DNA of 64,000 bases from Rallus limicola (taxonomy: Eukaryota; Chordata; Aves; Gruiformes; Rallidae): the NCBI GenBank assembly GCA_022605955.1, contig JAKCOZ010000059.1, positions 1,178,001 to 1,242,000 of the forward strand, read 5' to 3'. Of this stretch, positions 40,901 to 52,376 are shown piece by piece. The notes under the pieces are model-generated. The model did no database searches, was not told the DNA's origin, and saw only the letters and a list, made by a program, of their open reading frames with translations. The position numbers and the translations under genes were made by a program. Each line of letters opens with the position of its first letter. Position 1 is the stretch's first letter.

Positions 40901-43395
40901 ATGCACTAAATCTGCAACAATTAGAGTTTTGTTATTTTCTGTTCCCAGATAGCTGCTCACGGAGCTTGTTGAACTATCCTTAATGAGACAAATTGGCAGC
41001 TTGGATATTTTACTGTAAAGGTTTATCCCATTAGACTTCCTTTCATCATAATCTGGGTAAATCAGCTTTGTCAGCAGTACATATTACACTGGTTGCTGAA
41101 GGTGCTTTTCAGCCACGTGAGGTATTTAAAATAACCTGACACATTTCCACCATCTCCAGTTGAATGTGTTTCCTGGGAAGGCTTCAGATATCCTTGGATT
41201 GAACTTACATATAAGCCACTCAAAAATAAATGAAAATGTTTTTTTTCCGTGTTTTTAAAGGCAAGGAGGTTTTTGTATGCACTTTTTGAGGAAGTGGCTT
41301 TTATCCATGGTGGAGAACTCATTGTAGAGATTGCAGGCTGCAAATGGAAAACAAATGCATAGCTTAGTTAGAAAAGGAGGATTGGGTTTTTTCAGGTGTT
41401 TTGCATAGGCCTGAAAAAGATGGTATTGCATGATCTTCCTTCATAGGTGAATATCCTTAGCTCCTTGGAGACCAGATTACAGTACTTTGATCTCTGTTAT
41501 AATTTTTTAAAGTAAGCAGTTGTTGACTGCATCTTGATGTAGTTTACAGAGGGTGCAAGATGTGAATTGCATGCAGATAGTATTTGCAGATATCAAAGAC
41601 ACAGAAAGTGAGAGGGAAAAGCTATGAATCTCTATTCCAAGAGTTTGTTGAATGCACTTTTGATATTTCTGATCTTATGCTCTTATAAAAATCATATCCC
41701 TTTATCAAATGCATGAGGGATGTTTATGCTTGACAATTGTACATGAACTCAAGAACACAGACCAGAAGATTTTCATATGGAATACCTATATATGTGGGTT
41801 TGAGTCGTGTTTAATACCAAAAAGGAAGATTCATTTGGGTGTCACTGGACTTGTGTAACGTACCTGCCCTAGCACCGTGCTAATCAGGTGTTTATACCAC
41901 ATCGTCTTAACATTCTTTTGAGATGCATATTGTGTCTTCTGCATGAAGATAAATACAGAGTTTAGCAGGTATTATATAGATTTGAGTGTTAAATGAATCG
42001 AGCAAGCTGATGCTTGATGCCTTCCCCTGGAAGGATTGAAAGGTTACAGAAGGTGAATCACTTCCAGCATTTTCAGCAGAAACCCAGATATTTCACATTC
42101 TTATCACAGGCAAAAATGCTGACAGTTCATACAAAGTGTTTAAAATTGCTCTTGGTTCATGTGGGGACATCTTTTACCTTTGCTATATAGTTCTAAAGTA
42201 GTCTTGAAAATTGCAGTATGCTAGTTAATGGGATGGGGTGTTTCGAACAGCTTCAAGTAGAAGCCAACACACCAGTTTTGCTCTGTTTTTCTTCTAACCC
42301 TCCTGCACTTGGAAACTGGCAAAATTATGTATTACTCTATACTGTACCAAGGAAATTTGGCTAGAAATTAAAAGGAAGACAATTAAAATATTTTGCTTTT
42401 ATTATATTTTTAAGGGAACTATTGCATTTCCCTCAGAAAAAGATCCTTCTTTATTCGTTATGATGCAAATTGTTACTTCCCATGGAAAAGCAAAATATTT
42501 CAAAGCTACTGTAAAAAAGAACTGCGTTCTGCTGCCTTTCTGAAAGTCTGCCCTTCCAGTTTCAATTTGGGCTTGAAGCTTCTGTTTCTTACACACGAAC
42601 TTTAGAAAAGTCAGTTATCTTTTCTGTTGCCTTGTCCCTTCAGGATGAAGTGTTCGTTATTTTTAATCACATATAAACTTAAACATACTTACTATCGACT
42701 TAAAATTAGTAAAGTGTTTTATATAAATTTCTTTGCACTAAAATGTCTGTCTCTTAGAGGGGTTTTCTTATTTGTCATGTGTAGAAAGGGTCCTGACATG
42801 TTTGGAACTACATGTGGTAAATTCAGTCAGTATTCTAAAAATGTTAAAATTTTTGTATTGGTTCTAAATGTCTTGGAATTATTGCATCCTGTCAGTCAGA
42901 TGGCGAAGTAGGGAACATGGCTACTCTTTCTGAAGTCAGATTTTCTGTTACACACCAGATGGCAGTTACACAATTACATTGGGTGCAAGCATGGTCGCTG
43001 TGCTGTACAAAAGCTGCAAAACTCAGCAGAAGCCATCCATTCATCTCGTCAGGTTTTGATCTCTGTCAGAAAAAATGAAAGCAAGAACCTTGTCTAATGA
43101 TAGCAGTTAGCATGTAGAGAGAGGAGTTTCAGGAGGGAGAGAAAATGAAATTCCTGTGTGTAGCTGACTTGTGGCTCTTCAGTGGAATAAGAAAGAGTAA
43201 AGATGTTCTTGGCCTTCCCCAAATGCCCTTCCCCTCCACGACAGCACAGTGCCCTTAGGATGGTCTTTTGAAGGGCTTTTCTTTCTCACCAGCACCCACA
43301 CAGTGAGCCCCTGACCCTGCATTGCATCCTGCAGCTAGCTCTCATATAAATTTTGAATGTTACCGGTGATGATAAAGGTGATATTTGCATTTTAG

Positions 43396-43461
43396 TCTAT
43401 TTCTAACATTTCGGTCTCTTTTTTTCTTTTTTTCTTTTACATGCTTTCTTGGGTATAGCAG
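43396..43461 (+). promoter_or_regulatory. NRG3: Polypyrimidine tract and tandem NAGNAG splice acceptor of the NRG3 microexon
   Basis: Upstream of the microexon is a branch-point-like CTAAC near 43403, then a long T-rich tract with scattered C (about 43420-43439). Two acceptor AGs follow three bases apart, TAG at 43456-43458 and CAG at 43459-43461. Use of the first gives a 27-nt exon and Thr-Asp before HLGIEFM. Use of the second gives a 24-nt exon and a single Asn (A + AC) in place of Thr-Asp. Strong pyrimidine tracts are common before very short exons, which lack room for internal enhancers. The sites are seen; which is used is inference, though the 27-nt form matches the NRG3 protein as I know it. 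Confidence 0.7.
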
Positions 43462-43485
43462 ACCATTTAGGAATTGAATTCATGG
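43459..43485 (+). CDS. NRG3: NRG3 27-nt microexon: juxtamembrane stalk motif DHLGIEFM (probable exon 4)
   Basis: This exon encodes the stalk just outside the membrane, the part cut by proteases when neuregulins are shed. Seen here: CA completes the Thr codon begun by the upstream exon, then Asp-His-Leu-Gly-Ile-Glu-Phe-Met, then a single G that should begin a Glu codon in the next exon. The donor is GGTAAG, with GT at 43486-43487. Length 27 nt, a multiple of three, so skipping it keeps the frame. The HLGIEFM core is also the product of the short alternative exon that distinguishes NRG1 beta1 from beta2, so the exon is probably an ancient shared feature of the family. The next exon (Ser-Glu-Glu-Val..., transmembrane helix) was not found in the remaining 20.5 kb. 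Confidence 0.93.
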
Positions 43486-46400
43486 GTAAGTTTTCATTTC
43501 TCTTCACTTGCTAATATTTATCTTGGTGCGTTATCCCAAAGCACATGGAAGTTAATGGGAAGACTCCCGTGACCTCCCATCAGTGGATTTTGGTTTGGGC
43601 TCTTATTTTGTGTCTCAAATACATTTGAAATTAAATTAAGATTTAATTTTTCTCTTGTCCACTGCTAGGGAGCTTAAAAAGTACATAATGATGTTTTGGT
43701 ATTTTATTGGTGTTTAATGAGGCACAATCTAAAGATTATATGGTTTTATAGTGAAATTTCAGATTTTAAGAAAGGGTTAATGCCTGTCTTCATGTACAGG
43801 AAAGTAAAATTTAAATTAGATTGGTTTTTTCCAGAATTTCATGTTGGTTACAATGTTAAATGTAACTAGGATTAATGAGAACCATTTCATTAGCTTTTAA
43901 CTGACAAGTCAAATACTTTTAAGGAAAGGGACAAATACCTGTGATTCTGTAAAATAATTTAACTTCAGGTTAGGAAAAAGCTAAAGCAGGAATGAATAAT
44001 TGTTTCTTATAATTTTGGAAAGGAAAAGATGATTTTCTACTTATTCAGTGGCTGATCTGCAATGTATTCCTAGCCTGATGGAATGATAGGCTTAACAGGT
44101 CACTGCTTCACCTCCCAGCTGCTGATCTGCAGACAGCAGAGGTAACTTCCTCGAGGAAGCTGAGGTTTGTCCTTATCAGAGTTCATAGACTGGTGCATTA
44201 TTTGTGTAAAAACAGCCTGCATAACCCATTAAGTATGGTTGAAAACACTATAATAAAAAGCTTACAAATTTGTATGGCTTTAGTTTTAATTTTTCCTTTT
44301 CCAATGTTGAGTTTTACTTAATCTTTTTAATATTTTAAAAATAAAAATATGATAGCCTAGTGATTGGGACGGGGATATGGACATTCTGTTGACAAGTAGA
44401 GGTTGTCATGAAACCAATATGGTGATGAGTATAAACTGTGTGGCAGGCTGCATTAGCAAGAGAATAGCCAGCAGGTTGAGGGATTTTTTTCCTTCTGCTT
44501 TTGGACTTGTGTGGCATACCTAGAGAAATGTTTTCTCTCTAGAGAACTGTTCTGTGATCTCCAGAAGTTTAGTGTTTCATTTCACTGCATATGAAACTTC
44601 ATAAGTACCTGTGGTATTGATGCAAGTGTTCTCGCAGATGTAGTGGACAGGCACAGGTTACTTTAAAAGCTCTGCATATATCTCAGTCTCATTGCCTAAC
44701 TTAAATTGTAAGCAGCAGACTTGAGGCATACAAATTGAAGGACAAGCATATCTGTAAACGAAATGGGATAAAGAATATATATAGTATTCTTAGAGTGAGC
44801 CTTTCCACAGGAAGCAGGAAAGTGTTACCCAGGAGGCAAAGCTGAATTATTTTAACTTTATTTTGAGCATTTTAGTTTCCTCCATTTTTTTTTAAAGACA
44901 ACTCTTTAAGGCTTGAAATAAAGCCAAACCCTGAAGTCTTGGCTCAGAGTGCTATTCTCATATGAGTAGCTTTCTGTTTCTCTTACTTGATACTGAAACA
45001 GATCTTGATGGTATAGAAATTAATGAAATCTTGTGTCTTGAGCCTGAAAATATTATGACAGCAGTCTAAAATGAGTCTTGAGGTGGTTTTCTGTGGGCTA
45101 GAAAAAAGAAAGTTCCGGAATCGTATGTAAAAGTGATATGCTTGTGTTTCTTAAACCCTCCTCCAATCTTTTTGAAGAATTACTCAGGAAGTATAAGCAC
45201 ATATGTAATCATTACTTCACACATAGCAAAGTACAAATCCCACCCTGTATACAGAGAAATCAGGTGACAGTATAAGTATACTCGTCAAATTAGGGCCACT
45301 CATGCAAAGCCTCTCCTGTGAGTTTATTTCTGTACTGCAGAAAATGATGGCAATCCAGTTATGAGAAATAACAAAGTGTAGATGTTGCAGAGCTTAGTCT
45401 TGCTTGTACACAATCCAGGGAGGATACTTTTTCTAATGTTTTCATTGCATTTGGGTTCTCAGTTGCCTTAGGAATTCCATTTCCGTCATCATCTTTCCAG
45501 AAATTTTGTGTTAAAACCACGTAATTTGGGATTCCTGGGGAAAGTTGAACTACTTCCACAGTGGCTAAAGCTGAAATCTCATCTCTGGAGGTGCCCGGGG
45601 GGAGAGATGAAATGTGTGTTAGCCACACATCTCGCTTACTGTACATTTGCCAGGGAAGCAGGTGTGCACAGTCAGGCATTTTGCTAGACTCTCAAGACTC
45701 TTGGATTGTATATACCCAGTCCTTTTGCTGTCCTATTAGGAGTCATGAATTTGCGTATCCTTTTGTGAACAGCTGTCTTCCCCCACAGGCTCCTGTGGCG
45801 GCCCTCTCTGGAGCTCAGTGGTTAGGGGGTGTGTACATTGCTTTTCCATTACCTGTTGACATCCCCTTCCTACCAGATCCTTAGCTCTCTCATGTGCAGG
45901 ACTTAGTGAGCAAGAATTATGCATTCAGTTGATCTACCACACCATGTTAACCTCTCTCATGTTCTCACACCCCTTTTCCCCTTTCAGATATTGTTGGGTT
46001 TATGTTCCATACAATATTCAATACTGTGCGCTCCCAAGCACAAATACCTGATACTTTAATACACTGTTGCTGTCTTTGGTCTGTAGTGTCTGTTTCATTG
46101 TGTGTATAGCAGAGATAAATGCAGGCATATTCACATGACATATCTTTTCTAAAATGTTGCATATGTAACAATGTATTGGTCTTATGTATGCATGTTCAGC
46201 TTATCTTGAATAAAATGAAAGCCAAGTGTGTTCAAGGGACACTGTCCTTAAAAATGTAAATTTAAGTATTTTGATCAGAGTAGCCAACCTTTGTCAAATG
46301 TCTGGTGATAAGAAAATGCTTTACATTTTCTAGTACCTCAAAGAAAAAGGAAAAAAAAAGAAAAGTTGTCTTGTGTTTGATACTCACTCCTAAGAGCTAG

Positions 46401-48085
46401 ATTCAATTTCTATCTCTGATGCCATCTTCCAGAAAGGCTTAGGTCAAGGTATTTAAATCTCTCTGTGCCTTAATAGAATCTCAGTCACAGTAATTTCTCT
46501 CAGGCTTTCTGCATCCAGATTTCTTAGCTCTCTGGGGAATATATTTCAGTAGTGTGTAACACAGAAAGTATTTCTTCCTTGCAAGAGGGTGCAGACTTCC
46601 CTGCCTCCTTGCCTCTGCTCCCCAGCTCCTTGTAAGCGAGCCCAGCAATGCATGGAGGAGAGGGTACAGCTCCCATCAGGGTGCAGTGCTCCTGGCCTGG
46701 GCTGGTGCACATGTATGTGTGGTTCATGGTGTCTCACCAATCATGATGCATGCAATTTTATTTAAATTTTGAGAAATGAAGGTAAGTAAATATTATCACA
46801 ATCTTTTTGTAAATGGGAAATCTACTTGTATTACCAGTTTCATGTAGATGGAAACCAGGCTGGCTTTTGGTGATGCTCATGTGAGGCATGGACTTGGTTT
46901 AAAAAATAAAAGATTGAAAGATGCAGGTTTTATTCAATGAGATAGTGATGTGTTTTTAGCATTAGATAGCATGGAGATATGAATATCTGCAGCTTCTTAC
47001 CGTTTTTGACCCAGGTGGTTAACTGCACTTCAGGGCTGAATGGTTTCTTTTTCTCTGATGGAAAAGTTGATGATGAAGCCAAATATCTCTGACAGCCACC
47101 ATGGCTGATCAGGTTGCTTTGGTGCAACAGGTAGCAGTTGAAAGCTGAGTTGTGGAGACTGACCTCGTGCATGTGGTGCCAGCTGCAGAGTGAAATCATT
47201 GCTTTAACTGCCAGACATGAAGAGATGCGAAAGCCCCAGAGGGATCTTTGGAAATAAGTGTTCTGCATAAAGAGTCAGTGGCCAAGACAAGGAGGCATCA
47301 GTTTTACTCCTTTCTTACACTGAGAACGAGTTAAGGTGTGTTAAGGGGTGAAACATTAAGGTGAGTGAGTATTGGAGTAACCTGCTACAGTATGTGAAAA
47401 AACATAACTATTTCAGCAATTCACCTAAACCACCTAATCCGATCATACAGAATCTTCATCTTTTCTTCTGTAACAATAATTTACAATGGATAAAGTTGAA
47501 AATGAAAGCCCTAAGAAAGTGCAACAGGCAGATCACCACAGTTTTGATGAAAATACAGTCATTACATGAAATAGTCCTTATCTTGTAGGCTGCTTAGCAG
47601 TTAAACCAGTATCAGTGGTGTAAATAATTATGATGTGATAACCTGAATCTCCCCATGCATGAACTGCAAAAATTATACAGCAGTTGCTGTATTTAGTTGC
47701 TCCTTTTAACTCGCTGCTTCTTAGGCCTCGCACAGAAAATTAAAATTTTTCCTTAGAACTAGTTATCTTTTCTGAAAAAATCAGAAACTTCACTGAAGTC
47801 AACAGAGTATGAATGATGTATAATACCCTTGCAAGTGGTGAATCATTAAATAATATTTAATTGAGCAGAGCAATAAAGTAGTTCAAGAATGGGATCCTAT
47901 TAAAATTTATATATCTCCTTGAAATGACTACAGTTGTGAAACGTATTTAGCTCTCTGTACTCTGAGCAGTTGTTAATACTGGAGAAGATGGTGCATGCTG
48001 TATTTTCACTCTACTGATTCTCACGGCCTCCTCATTGTGAGAAGAAGGTTGAAGGCCTAAGACTCAAGGAGTGAATACGTGTTAT

Positions 48086-48106
48086 AGAGTTAACTCAGTT
48101 AACTCT
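48086..48106. repeat. Perfect inverted repeat, 9-bp arms, 3-nt loop
   Basis: AGAGTTAAC and GTTAACTCT are exact reverse complements around TCA. Short hairpin-capable sequence with no associated element recognised. Confidence 0.75.
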
Positions 48107-50593
48107 GTGACCTTGTGTCATGCACTGCGACAGATGCATTTTGATTTTTCCAAACTGCAAAAATCTGATTTTGCTGATGGGTGGTATAAGCAAGACTGCA
48201 ACAATTCAGTATTTTTCCTGTTTGCTAAGAAAGAAAAAGGCAAAGTTCATTAGTTCCTGCACAGCACACCAAATGTGCAGCTGGTGAGCTGTCCTCTGAA
48301 ACTCAGTGTCTTGTAGCCACAAACAGGTGACAAAAAATAAATAACTGGAATTTGCATGGGTGGTCCTAGCCCTAGTTACCATTTAGCAGGTCTTACTTAT
48401 TATAAATCCCCATAACACTCCTGTCCTCACTGGAAGAGAGGATGAATCTGCAATTATGTGAGCAATGAATGTACATGTTCTAAAGGGCATGTGTTTAAAT
48501 AATAAAGTTCTGTTTTATCTGCATTCCTTTTTTTAAAAGTATAAAGCAGGTAGATAATTTCCTGGTAATATGGCACACTGACTGTTCTTATGCTCCCGTT
48601 TACACAAAATCTCTTAGTGATTCTGATCACAGTCATCCCCCAGTACTATCAAAGCATATCTGTCTAATAATTATATTGTTGTTAATCATAAGCATTTAAA
48701 ATATTTCATCTGTACTCCCTTGGTAAATTCATGAAGAACTAAGAGGGGCTATACATGTAATGTTTACTGCCATTGTTGTCATTGCTCCTTGAATTGCTTT
48801 ATTCTTCATCCTGCCCCAACTTTTCATTGCCTTCTGATTTTACCTTTTCAAATTTAGTAAAGGCTTTGCTCTTGAGACCTTGTCTTACTGTTTGTTTTGT
48901 GAAATACCTGTCCTTTCAAAGTATGCTGCAAAATAACAATAGTATCCCGAGGCATGAAATGGCTTCAGCTCTTCAGCACTTGCCAAGGGATTCTTCTAGC
49001 AGGAGAGGAGTCATTTATCACCTCTAGAGAAGAGAGACATCAGCTCCAGAAGAGAGAGTTTTATAATAACAACTGATGTCTGTGCTGAAGAGTAATGGAT
49101 GAAGCAGATGTTCCTTAAAGGCTGGAGGAAGCTCTGCCAGTAGCTGTACTTCTTTAGGGAAACATACCACTTAAAGGAAAGTCAACATGCATCTGGTGAC
49201 TGTGTTGCAAGGTGCCTTACAACATCTTGGCTCAGTTTGGGTGATATAGTTTGGGTTTGGTTTAGTGGGAAGGATATTATCCCTAGATGTTTTGTGACCA
49301 AGCTGCCATCTTGGTTTGGTGCTGTACCATCTGTACTTTTCTCAGTATATCATTTTTTTCAGATTTATCTGCATTTCATGTATTGGCAATGAACTGGGTG
49401 GGATTAACTTGTATTACTTTTAAAAGTCAAGACCAAGATTTGCCATGTGTTTGTCTTGTGTGTGATGTTAATTGACTTTAGTGCTATATCAAAATAGTAA
49501 TGCTGTAAAGTTGGTGGATTAAATGGATAAAATAATGCTAATATATGTAACTTTGGTGACTTTCCTTCATGTTTGGTTTCTTCCGCTTTCTCTAACTGAA
49601 GCTACTAATCATTTATTGTGAAACTTATGGAAACTTTAAAAAAAAAAAATAGTGGTACTGCAGTACATTGGTTGAGTTTAGAAAGCCAGAATTGGTCAGG
49701 GTTCTGTGTTCTGCTGGGTGCTGGGTTGGGAGGAGGCACTAGTTACATGAAGGAGGGTATCAGTCTGTAAAAGTGGGTATATGTCTTCAGTAATGCTGTG
49801 TATTGTAGTAGTCTGTCACTTCCAGTGCCAGTGTGTGCTGTGTATCTGGGGCACTAGTAAAGTCAAAGTGTTGTTGGTGGATTAGAAAAGAAAACTTTTG
49901 AAGCCTTAAAAATTGGTATTGTGTGTGAGCCTCCAGGTAAGTTTCCATGTAACTCCTAGTGCCAGGTACAAACCTTTTCTGTGTGGTGCTGGCTTCAATA
50001 CCATTCACGCTATATTGTCACCTCTGGGAGAAAGGATGTGTGCTTCCAGGCTGGGTTTCAGCTGAGGATACAACTTCTCATCTGCATAAGGGCAGGGTTG
50101 CTGCATTATGTCTCTTCATGTGCAACTTACATGCACATTCTGGTTTGGGATTAGGCATGTGCCCTAAGTTCCTGCCTGGCTGGTGCATCTCAGAGGTAAA
50201 GGCTTTTTGTCATGAAATAGAGGTAATTGGGTAGCACCAACATGGAACAGACAGCTGTGTATTTAAATGTGACCTTATACCTAGGCAGTCTCATAACCTG
50301 CATCCTGAATGTGGTATTTAGGTAAATGCTTCACTGAGCTTGAGGAATTGTTAAAGCTGACAGCACAAGGGCATGTTAATGCAATTAGATGACTTGTAAT
50401 GTTGAGGTTTTATTCTTGGCCTCGTTTAGGCTCAGTTGCAGTTTAACCAGATGCAAAAATATGTAGACAGTGACTTGTATATATTGTACTCTGCTGAAAC
50501 AAGCCTAGCAGGACAAAGGCAAGATCTGCACGTCAAAGGTGGTGGTAAAGACAGCTGCCAGAAGACTTGTCAATGAGACTTTATTGTTTCCAG

Positions 50594-51225
50594 TTGAGAA
50601 AGGACCTGGGAGGAGGCTTCAAAGTAGTAAGTACAATTGTAACATGCCCATGAGAACTTGGACTCCGTTGTCATGCTACAAGGGTGGGTTTTTTTGATAG
50701 TAGAAGGTTGTTAACTGTACTGAAGTTATTTTGCTACAGGAGGAGAGGCTCCACATGTCAGAGCTGTGCCCCTGTTTACACAGCCACAGTCAACTCCAGT
50801 TACTTTGTTCTGGTCCTACTTGGAGGTGTTACATAGATGTCAAATCTCATCCAGTAAACAATACAAGGATTCAGAAAGCAGAAGGTAAGTACTGTAATAA
50901 ATGTTCCATGACAGTGGTGTGTGGTTTTAATGTATGTTATGATTGTATAGAAAAATTGTTTTTTCTGACAGTGAACTAAATCTTTGTGTCCTCTGTGCCT
51001 AGAATGAGTAGAGAGTGTCCTGCCGGTAATTGCTGGAAGCAGAAGAGAAGGGTAAGCAGTATGGAAAAATTGCCAGGGTACTATGTAGAGCACTAAATTG
51101 TCTTTTCATGTGCTTCATTTTCTTTTCTTTTGCAGGAGCTGTAGGATATTGTCACATCAACAAGTGCAGAGATACTATTCCTACTATGGCTGATTTTTTT
51201 TTTTAATAAAGTTATTTTTGTGATA
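50594..51225 (+). ncRNA. Candidate compact multi-exon transcript (or alternative 3' end) nested in the NRG3 intron
   Basis: Four exon-like segments follow each other with matching splice signals: 50594-50626 (acceptor TTTATTGTTTCCAG, donor GTAAGT), 50740-50884 (acceptor TTTTGCTACAG, donor GTAAGT), 51003-51051 (acceptor CCTCTGTGCCTAG, donor GTAAGC) and 51136 to about 51225 (acceptor TTTTCTTTTCTTTTGCAG, AATAAA at 51205-51210 and a GT-rich tail). The implied introns are 113, 118 and 84 nt. A less secure upstream segment is 50050-50195. No protein family is recognised; one frame is open from 50052 through these segments to a stop early in 51003-51051, and another from 50594 to a stop just after 51136. 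It may be an lncRNA, a small-protein gene, a cryptic NRG3 terminal exon set, or a chance pattern. Confidence 0.27.
51205..51210 (+). terminator. Polyadenylation signal AATAAA of the candidate nested transcript
   Basis: A canonical AATAAA directly follows a T-run and is followed by GTTATTTTTGTG, a T/GT-rich element of the kind found downstream of cleavage sites. It lies about 70 nt after a strong acceptor (51134-51135). AATAAA hexamers are common by chance in AT-rich introns, so it supports the candidate only in that context. Confidence 0.3.
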
Positions 51226-51572
51226 ATTGAAAATTGCCTCATGATCCCATTTGCTGTCCCCATCAGCATCACTTTACCCCCTTTGCAAAACTGACGTGCC
51301 TGTGCTGAAAATGGATGTTTGTCCAGTTACCCCAAGGATGTGTATTTGCTTCTGACTACACAGCACAAGAATTATCTGGGAAACAAGCCCGAGCAGCGGA
51401 AAGGGAGGGGGGAGAAAACAAGTAGTGTGTGGTAGTGTGCATGTGTTGTACACTCAATTCTCCACAACATTTAAATAATCACAGAACTGCAAACTTGCAT
51501 GAAGATGATAGACAAGCTTTTTTGTTTACCAGTTCTGACTTTGGTAAAATTAATTGCCATGAGGTACTTACG

Positions 51573-51964
51573 TGTGGCAGTGGGCTTGGAGGACAAAGCC
51601 TCGAGCACTGCTAGGTTTATAAGTAACGATGGAGCCTTCAGGCCATAAACCAGGGGGAAAACTAAACAGAGATGGCTACATCGTTGCCGGCGCCCTGCTG
51701 CGACAGGCTCCAGAAAAAGCTCCTCCTTTTATTAAGGTATGTCTGCTGGCTAGGGAGGTTTTAGAAGTTCTATTAGCATGATAAGATAAGGATGTTGGTG
51801 TAACAGGAGATCGTTGACCAATCAGATGTATCCCGCGACCAGTGCATGTTTGAAAGGACCAATCTGTTTAAAGCATGCCGTCTTGTCAGCATATTTAAAA
51901 GAATGATTTTATACAATAAATCGACTTTCGCTTGCGTCAAGCTGTGTCCCTTCTCTCCGTCACA
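51573..51964 (+). mobile_element. Probable solo LTR of an avian endogenous retrovirus
   Basis: A block with promoter-like order on the + strand: CCAAT boxes at 51818-51822 and 51859-51863, a TATA-like ATATTTAAAA at 51891-51900, AATAAA at 51915-51920, then a CpG-containing stretch (TCGACTTTCGCTTGCG) and a CACA end at 51961-51964. This U3-R-U5 order is typical of retroviral LTRs. The right edge is fairly clear. The left edge is uncertain: TGTGGCAG at 51573 would pair as an imperfect inverted terminus with the right end, while TGCTAGG at 51609 would give a 4-bp GCAC duplication (51605-51608 and 51965-51968). No primer-binding site or gag/pol/env-like frame follows, so it looks like a solo LTR. 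The family was not identified. Confidence 0.65.
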
Positions 51965-52349
51965 GCACTTTCGTTTAGTACAGACTCAGAATTTTCAGAT
52001 GCCTTTTGGATCATGCCCGTGTAGTTTAGTCACTGTGGCTATTGTATTAGTTATCCAGTAATTCTCCTTTTTTACTTTTGTGATAAGTTAATTATGTACT
52101 ACTCCATGCCTACAATAGCAAGTAAACTCAATCGTTATATAGTATTACTCTATGTTTATTCTTTCTGTTCTCTTGTTAATTTTGCGTTTCACGTTCAAAT
52201 AGAATGTCAAATGAAATTAGAAATCTAAAATAATAATTTGGTAACGGAGGAGTGTAAAAAGCAACCACACTGAACTTCTCAGCAGAATTAACTGAAACAA
52301 TTTCACTATTTGACAGTGAAATACAATAATAATAATAAAAATAACAGGT

Positions 52350-52376
52350 TTTAGTCCAGTTTAGAACTGGACTAAA
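52350..52376. repeat. Perfect inverted repeat, 12-bp arms, 3-nt loop
   Basis: TTTAGTCCAGTT and AACTGGACTAAA are exact reverse complements separated by TAG. It lies just after an AAT-rich simple repeat (52325-52345) and about 385 bp right of the LTR-like block. No further extension of the arms is seen. Confidence 0.85.

Larger units (their letters stand above)
5844..43458 (+). other. NRG3: NRG3 intron between the EGF exon and the stalk microexon (37.6 kb)
   Basis: A complete intron, GTATGT at 5844 to TAG at 43456-43458, inferred because the split codons on both sides join in frame to a known NRG3 peptide. It holds two CR1 fragments (18763-19279 minus, 27728-27916 plus), several low-complexity tracts, a poly-G run, a GC-rich island at about 40350-40900 and a CpG-rich patch at 13623-13710, each listed separately where supported. 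Between these I see only AT-rich unique sequence. The longest open frame, 25663-26145 on the minus strand (160 codons), has no recognisable domain, signal peptide or splice context and is treated as chance. Exons of other genes were not recognised. Confidence 0.9.

Noticed and set aside
47097..47152. Perfect Kozak context GCCACCATGG followed by MADQVALVQQVAVES
   Set aside because: The frame stops after 15 codons, with no splice donor or family resemblance.
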